NCBI GenBank assembly: GCA_037144255.1
Contig: JBAWXE010000109.1
Location: 1-8,450 of the forward strand
Direction: 5' to 3'
From: JBAWXE01 sp037144255
GTDB lineage: Bacteria; Bacteroidota; Bacteroidia; Chitinophagales; Chitinophagaceae
Length of the DNA stretch: 8,450 nt
Under the pieces are notes generated by a model that was given only the letters and a program-made list of their open reading frames with translations, had not been told where the DNA came from and did not search any database. Below, one piece after another: positions 5,828 through 8,450 of this stretch (positions are counted from its first letter, which is position 1; each line of letters begins with the position of its first letter). The position numbers and the translations under genes were made by a program.

Positions 5828-6799
5828 TTAAACTTTACCATGTTTTGAATTTCTCCATATATTTTCCATATTCCATACTATTTGTTGCTGAAATGGATTT
5901 TTTCTTTGAGGACAATCAGCAACAGCACAAAGTTTACATTGATATTCCATGCAACCATCTACATGTATAAAGAACTCTACCTTATCCCCAAAATGTGTTC
6001 TTATCAAGTCTTCCAATGCATGTATCTCTTTTTCTGCTTCAGATACGTTATAATACCAAGGCAAGGTCATATGTGTGTCTATATGAAGCACCTCACCATA
6101 TTGTATCACACGTAGGTTATGCAGATCTATCCATTGGGGGTTACGATTTTTTTGTAGAAATACTACTACTTCATTCAATAGCTTCTCGTCAGCCTCATCC
6201 ATAATTCCTGCTAATGAGCGCCTGATAACTTTATACCCTGCAAATACAATAATACAGGAGAAAATCAATGCTACTAAACTATCCAGCCATTGCCATTTTG
6301 TGAACAACAACAACAAAAGCCCCACAACGATTGCAATGGTTGAATACGCATCTGAGATCAAATGCTTGCCGGCAGCTTCTAATGTTATTGAACGGTTTTT
6401 CTTTCCACTTTTAGCAGCATAAACACCAAAAATATAGTTCAATATACCAGCCACAATAGTAATTACAATGCCAATATCTAGTTTATGTAATGGTTTGGCT
6501 TCAATTAACTGATCAATTGCCTCATAAACAATAAAAAATCCTGAAATGATGATCAATGCGCCTTCGATGGCTGATGATATGAATTCAACTTTTCCATGTC
6601 CATATGGATGGTTATTATCCCTGGGTCTCGCTGAAAGCATAACACTATATAAGCCTATAAAACCTGAAATTACATTTACAGTGCTTTCCATAGCATCAGT
6701 AAATATCGTTACAGAGTGAGTGAGATACCATGCCCACAATTTAGCAACAAATAATACAACTGAAAGGAAAGCAATGTAACGCTGAATGCGAATGGGCAT
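5828..6799 (-). CDS. Cation diffusion facilitator (CDF) family metal transporter with a Cys4 C-terminal extension
   Basis: This 323-residue inner-membrane protein likely exports divalent metal (Zn2+, Fe2+ or similar) against protons. The N-terminal part has about six helices. The helix-2 metal site reads TDAMESTVN with D35, E38 and S39; the helix-5 site is H146xxxD150 in HLISDAYST. Between helices 2 and 3 is the CDF loop NNHPYGHGKVEF (62-73). The cytoplasmic domain follows from about 205 (GIMDEADEK) to IHVDGC. Compared with FieF (D45, D49, H153, D157), one helix-2 Asp is Ser, so the metal cannot be assigned. The tail adds C283, C288, C291 and C296 (CMEYQCKLCAVADC). The gene has its own candidate promoter and converges on rnhA with a 3-bp gap. 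Confidence 0.93.
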   Translation of the reverse strand: MPIRIQRYIAFLSVVLFVAKLWAWYLTHSVTIFTDAMESTVNVISGFIGLYSVMLSARPRDNNHPYGHGKVEFISSAIEGALIIISGFFIVYEAIDQLIEAKPLHKLDIGIVITIVAGILNYIFGVYAAKSGKKNRSITLEAAGKHLISDAYSTIAIVVGLLLLLFTKWQWLDSLVALIFSCIIVFAGYKVIRRSLAGIMDEADEKLLNEVVVFLQKNRNPQWIDLHNLRVIQYGEVLHIDTHMTLPWYYNVSEAEKEIHALEDLIRTHFGDKVEFFIHVDGCMEYQCKLCAVADCPQRKNPFQQQIVWNMENIWRNSKHGKV

Positions 6800-6819
6800 G
6801 TAAAGAAATTAGTAATCCA

Positions 6820-6847
6820 TAAAGTTACAAATAGCAAGTAATATCAA
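6820..6847 (-). promoter_or_regulatory. Candidate -33/-7 promoter for the CDF gene
   Basis: On the minus strand, TTG (plus 6845-6847), a 17-nt spacer, then TAACTTTA (plus 6820-6827), one mismatch from TAnnTTTG. The -7 box ends 21 nt before the ATG at 6799. This is the only promoter candidate in the window with both elements at acceptable spacing. It suggests that the CDF gene need not rely on read-through from the acylase unit. Confidence 0.38.
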
Positions 6848-6865
6848 TTATAGTTATTATTATCT

Positions 6866-7213
6866 TTAAGTAAAGCTACTTCTTAATAAGCTACCGCTCC
6901 AACCGGCAAAACCACCTATCAAGCCTCCTATTAAAGCAATAACAACAATAAATAAGGCGTAATTAGGTAAATGGAACAAGGCAGCCATTCGCTGAGATAA
7001 GATATGTTGATTTAATAGATCAAGTAATAATGCCCATATCCCCCACAGCAATAAAACACCACAAAATCCAGCTAGAAATCCTTTGCCGGGAGCTAAGCCA
7101 GATATAAGAGTTGTAATAAATGCTACAACAGCAATACACCACCATATATTAGTCATATATGCTGCTATACCTGAAACAATTGCTATACTTAATATGGATA
7201 TTAAAAATCTCAT
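6866..7213 (-). CDS. Small four-helix integral membrane protein of unknown function
   Basis: I do not recognise a characterised family. The 115-residue protein is almost wholly hydrophobic, with four likely membrane helices at about 3-19, 22-39, 45-67 and 86-107. A short polar loop carrying NQH and QR (68-76) lies between helices 3 and 4. The last helix is a glycine-rich zipper, GGLIGGFAGWSG (96-107), followed by the short tail SLLRSSFT. Helix 2 ends in SGLAPGKGF (38-46), a turn with one charge. The ATG at 7213 comes only 3 bp after the stop of the acylase gene, so the two are very probably co-transcribed. That suggests a role linked to the acylase or its envelope location, but this is inference. 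No catalytic motif is visible. Confidence 0.82.
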   Translation of the reverse strand: MRFLISILSIAIVSGIAAYMTNIWWCIAVVAFITTLISGLAPGKGFLAGFCGVLLLWGIWALLLDLLNQHILSQRMAALFHLPNYALFIVVIALIGGLIGGFAGWSGSLLRSSFT

Positions 7214-7216
7214 CTG

Positions 7217-8450
7217 CTAAGGTTGTAAGGTCCAGGTATATTGAATTGAAGTGTTTTTCTGTTCTGATTGATTAGGTAGAAATTGTAATTTATAATATTT
7301 CCCCTCAACCCAATGATCTAAAAATGTTGCATAGTATTTACTACCGGGATTACCAGATTGACCACCGGGATATACCCCATATGCATCTATTTGTTTACTC
7401 ATTTGCACTACCATTCGCCAAGATGGACCATGATCTCCCTTCGCAGCATTCACCACATTGCCCCAGCCTCCTATCTTCAAATTAGGATAACTAAATGCAG
7501 GTAATTTGGCTAAATGCTTTACTGTAGTATTTTTTACTTTATACCATTCAGTACCTGTAGTTCTTTCCAGCTTATGTACACTATCCATCGTATGAGTCCA
7601 AGAGGCCATCACTAATTTGCTTAGTTCTGTTTCAAATACTGCATTGGCACTTGTGAATATATGCGTATTGCCTGCTTGTAATAATTCAAGGGTATGTTCG
7701 GGACTAGGATACAGTTGTTCCGGAACTTTAGAAAAGCGACTATTCCACAAATCTTCATAGAACGTTGACCACCATATTTGAAATACAGTAGCCTCTTTAC
7801 TATTAACTGTTAATCTATAATCCCATTTTTTAAGATCATCAATATATAGTTTTTCTTGCTGATTGGTATTAGGATTATCGAAATGAGTCAATAATGTTGG
7901 TAAAATCTTTGAGGCCAATACTGAGTAAACATCATTTTGCAATGAGAACATATCTTTCACTGTTGTATGTTCATTTCTGCTAAGTACATCATTGATCCTC
8001 CATGCTCGAAATTCATAAAAGTACCCGTTATACCAATAAGGGTAAGTACTATCAGTGACTGTTTGATTGGCTGAACTTACATAGCCTTCCGCTGGATTTA
8101 TGACATGTGGATTCTCTGACATAGGTATCCATTCTTTCCACATAGTTAAACTATCCTTTCCTTCCATCACATACCGACCCTGATCATGCCATTTATTCAC
8201 AAATTGCCCTTGCCCCCATATTGCTACATTCCCCTGCTTATCTGCATATACTACATTCTGTGCAGGGCACTCAAAATGTTGTATGGCTGACACAAATTCG
8301 GTATAATTCTTTGCCCTATCCAACTGATAGAGACATAGCATTTCATTTGTTGGCATATGAGCCATCCAGCACATAGCCAGTTTCTTTTTAGACCTAGCCG
8401 GATCTTCGAAACTCTCGTCATACATTACCGGACCATGCACAGTATACAAT
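7217..8450 (-). CDS. Penicillin acylase family protein (Ntn-hydrolase), C-terminal part
   Basis: The gene runs off the right edge; about 410 C-terminal residues are visible and no start is present (the first in-frame TTG is simply internal). Visible family features are HGPV (5-8), VVYADKQGNVAIWGQG (66-81), GYVSSANQT (122-130) with N128 at the likely place of the oxyanion-hole Asn of penicillin G acylase, YEFRAWRIND (145-154), HGPSWRMV (340-347) and PGGQSGNPGSKYY (361-373). These belong to the beta chain. The nucleophilic N-terminal Ser, the spacer, the alpha chain and any signal peptide lie outside. Such enzymes are usually periplasmic, self-cleaving amidases. Substrates range from penicillins to acyl-homoserine lactones, and this one cannot be assigned. 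The membrane protein gene follows after 3 bp. Confidence 0.93.
   Translation of the reverse strand, partial: LYTVHGPVMYDESFEDPARSKKKLAMCWMAHMPTNEMLCLYQLDRAKNYTEFVSAIQHFECPAQNVVYADKQGNVAIWGQGQFVNKWHDQGRYVMEGKDSLTMWKEWIPMSENPHVINPAEGYVSSANQTVTDSTYPYWYNGYFYEFRAWRINDVLSRNEHTTVKDMFSLQNDVYSVLASKILPTLLTHFDNPNTNQQEKLYIDDLKKWDYRLTVNSKEATVFQIWWSTFYEDLWNSRFSKVPEQLYPSPEHTLELLQAGNTHIFTSANAVFETELSKLVMASWTHTMDSVHKLERTTGTEWYKVKNTTVKHLAKLPAFSYPNLKIGGWGNVVNAAKGDHGPSWRMVVQMSKQIDAYGVYPGGQSGNPGSKYYATFLDHWVEGKYYKLQFLPNQSEQKNTSIQYTWTLQP

Noticed and set aside
5882..6204. Two overlapping plus-strand open frames (5882-6115 and 5995-6204)
   Set aside because: Both lie antisense within the well-supported CDF gene, have no recognisable motifs or promoter, and read like reversed CDF codons.
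6864..6875. CTTTA-AG-TAAAG mini-palindrome at the end of the small membrane protein gene
   Set aside because: Five-bp arms with a 2-nt loop cannot form a stable hairpin and no T tract follows. Chance is sufficient in AT-rich DNA.
1..8450. Defence system, prophage, transposon or CRISPR content
   Set aside because: All genes are metabolic, transport or envelope types. No direct repeats, integrase, transposase or Cas-like motifs were seen on either strand.

Overview
The window reads as chromosomal DNA from a low-GC, AT-rich member of the Bacteroidota, most likely a Chitinophagaceae-type bacterium. The grounds are the protein types (a Bacteroidota-style HMG-CoA lyase, PanB and LpxA tail), the lack of clear Shine-Dalgarno sequences before the genes, and several upstream boxes matching TAnnTTTG, the -7 element of the Bacteroidota primary sigma factor. 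The family-level assignment is an inference from remembered family sequences, not from a search. Coding density is very high: the largest gap between genes is 128 bp, so there is no non-coding stretch over 300 bp. I saw no tRNA, rRNA, CRISPR array, insertion sequence or phage gene.

Layout. At 1-117 (+) lies the C-terminal end of what appears to be lpxA (lipid A synthesis). It overlaps a small stand-alone ABC ATPase gene at 101-718. After a 128-bp gap holding two inverted repeats and a -7 box comes a major facilitator superfamily exporter-like gene (847-2064, +, TTG start). Its 3' end overlaps by 6 bp the end of a minus-strand run: HMG-CoA lyase (4477-3620), panB (3569-2754) and a YggS/PLPBP pyridoxal-phosphate homeostasis gene (2745-2059). 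Upstream of that run is mqnA (5312-4572, -), a futalosine-pathway menaquinone gene, divergent from rnhA (5357-5824, +). The two -7 boxes of this pair lie back to back. rnhA converges on a cation diffusion facilitator gene (6799-5828, -) with a Cys4 tail. A four-helix membrane protein (7213-6866, -) follows directly behind a penicillin-acylase-family hydrolase (8450-7217, -), whose 5' part is outside the window.

How the genes relate. Most are housekeeping genes in short transcription units. The most coherent group is HMG-CoA lyase, panB and yggS. These touch leucine breakdown, pantothenate/CoA synthesis from the valine precursor ketoisovalerate, and PLP balance, which in E. coli affects Val/Ile and CoA metabolism. 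The acylase and the small membrane protein look like a two-gene unit of unknown substrate.

I do not see a convincing new defence, mobile or secretion system here. The points most worth checking are the back-to-back divergent promoter and the mqnA start it implies, the inverted repeat over the exporter promoter, the Cys4 tail of the cation transporter, the atypical Q- and H-loops of the ABC ATPase, and the uncharacterised membrane protein behind the acylase.
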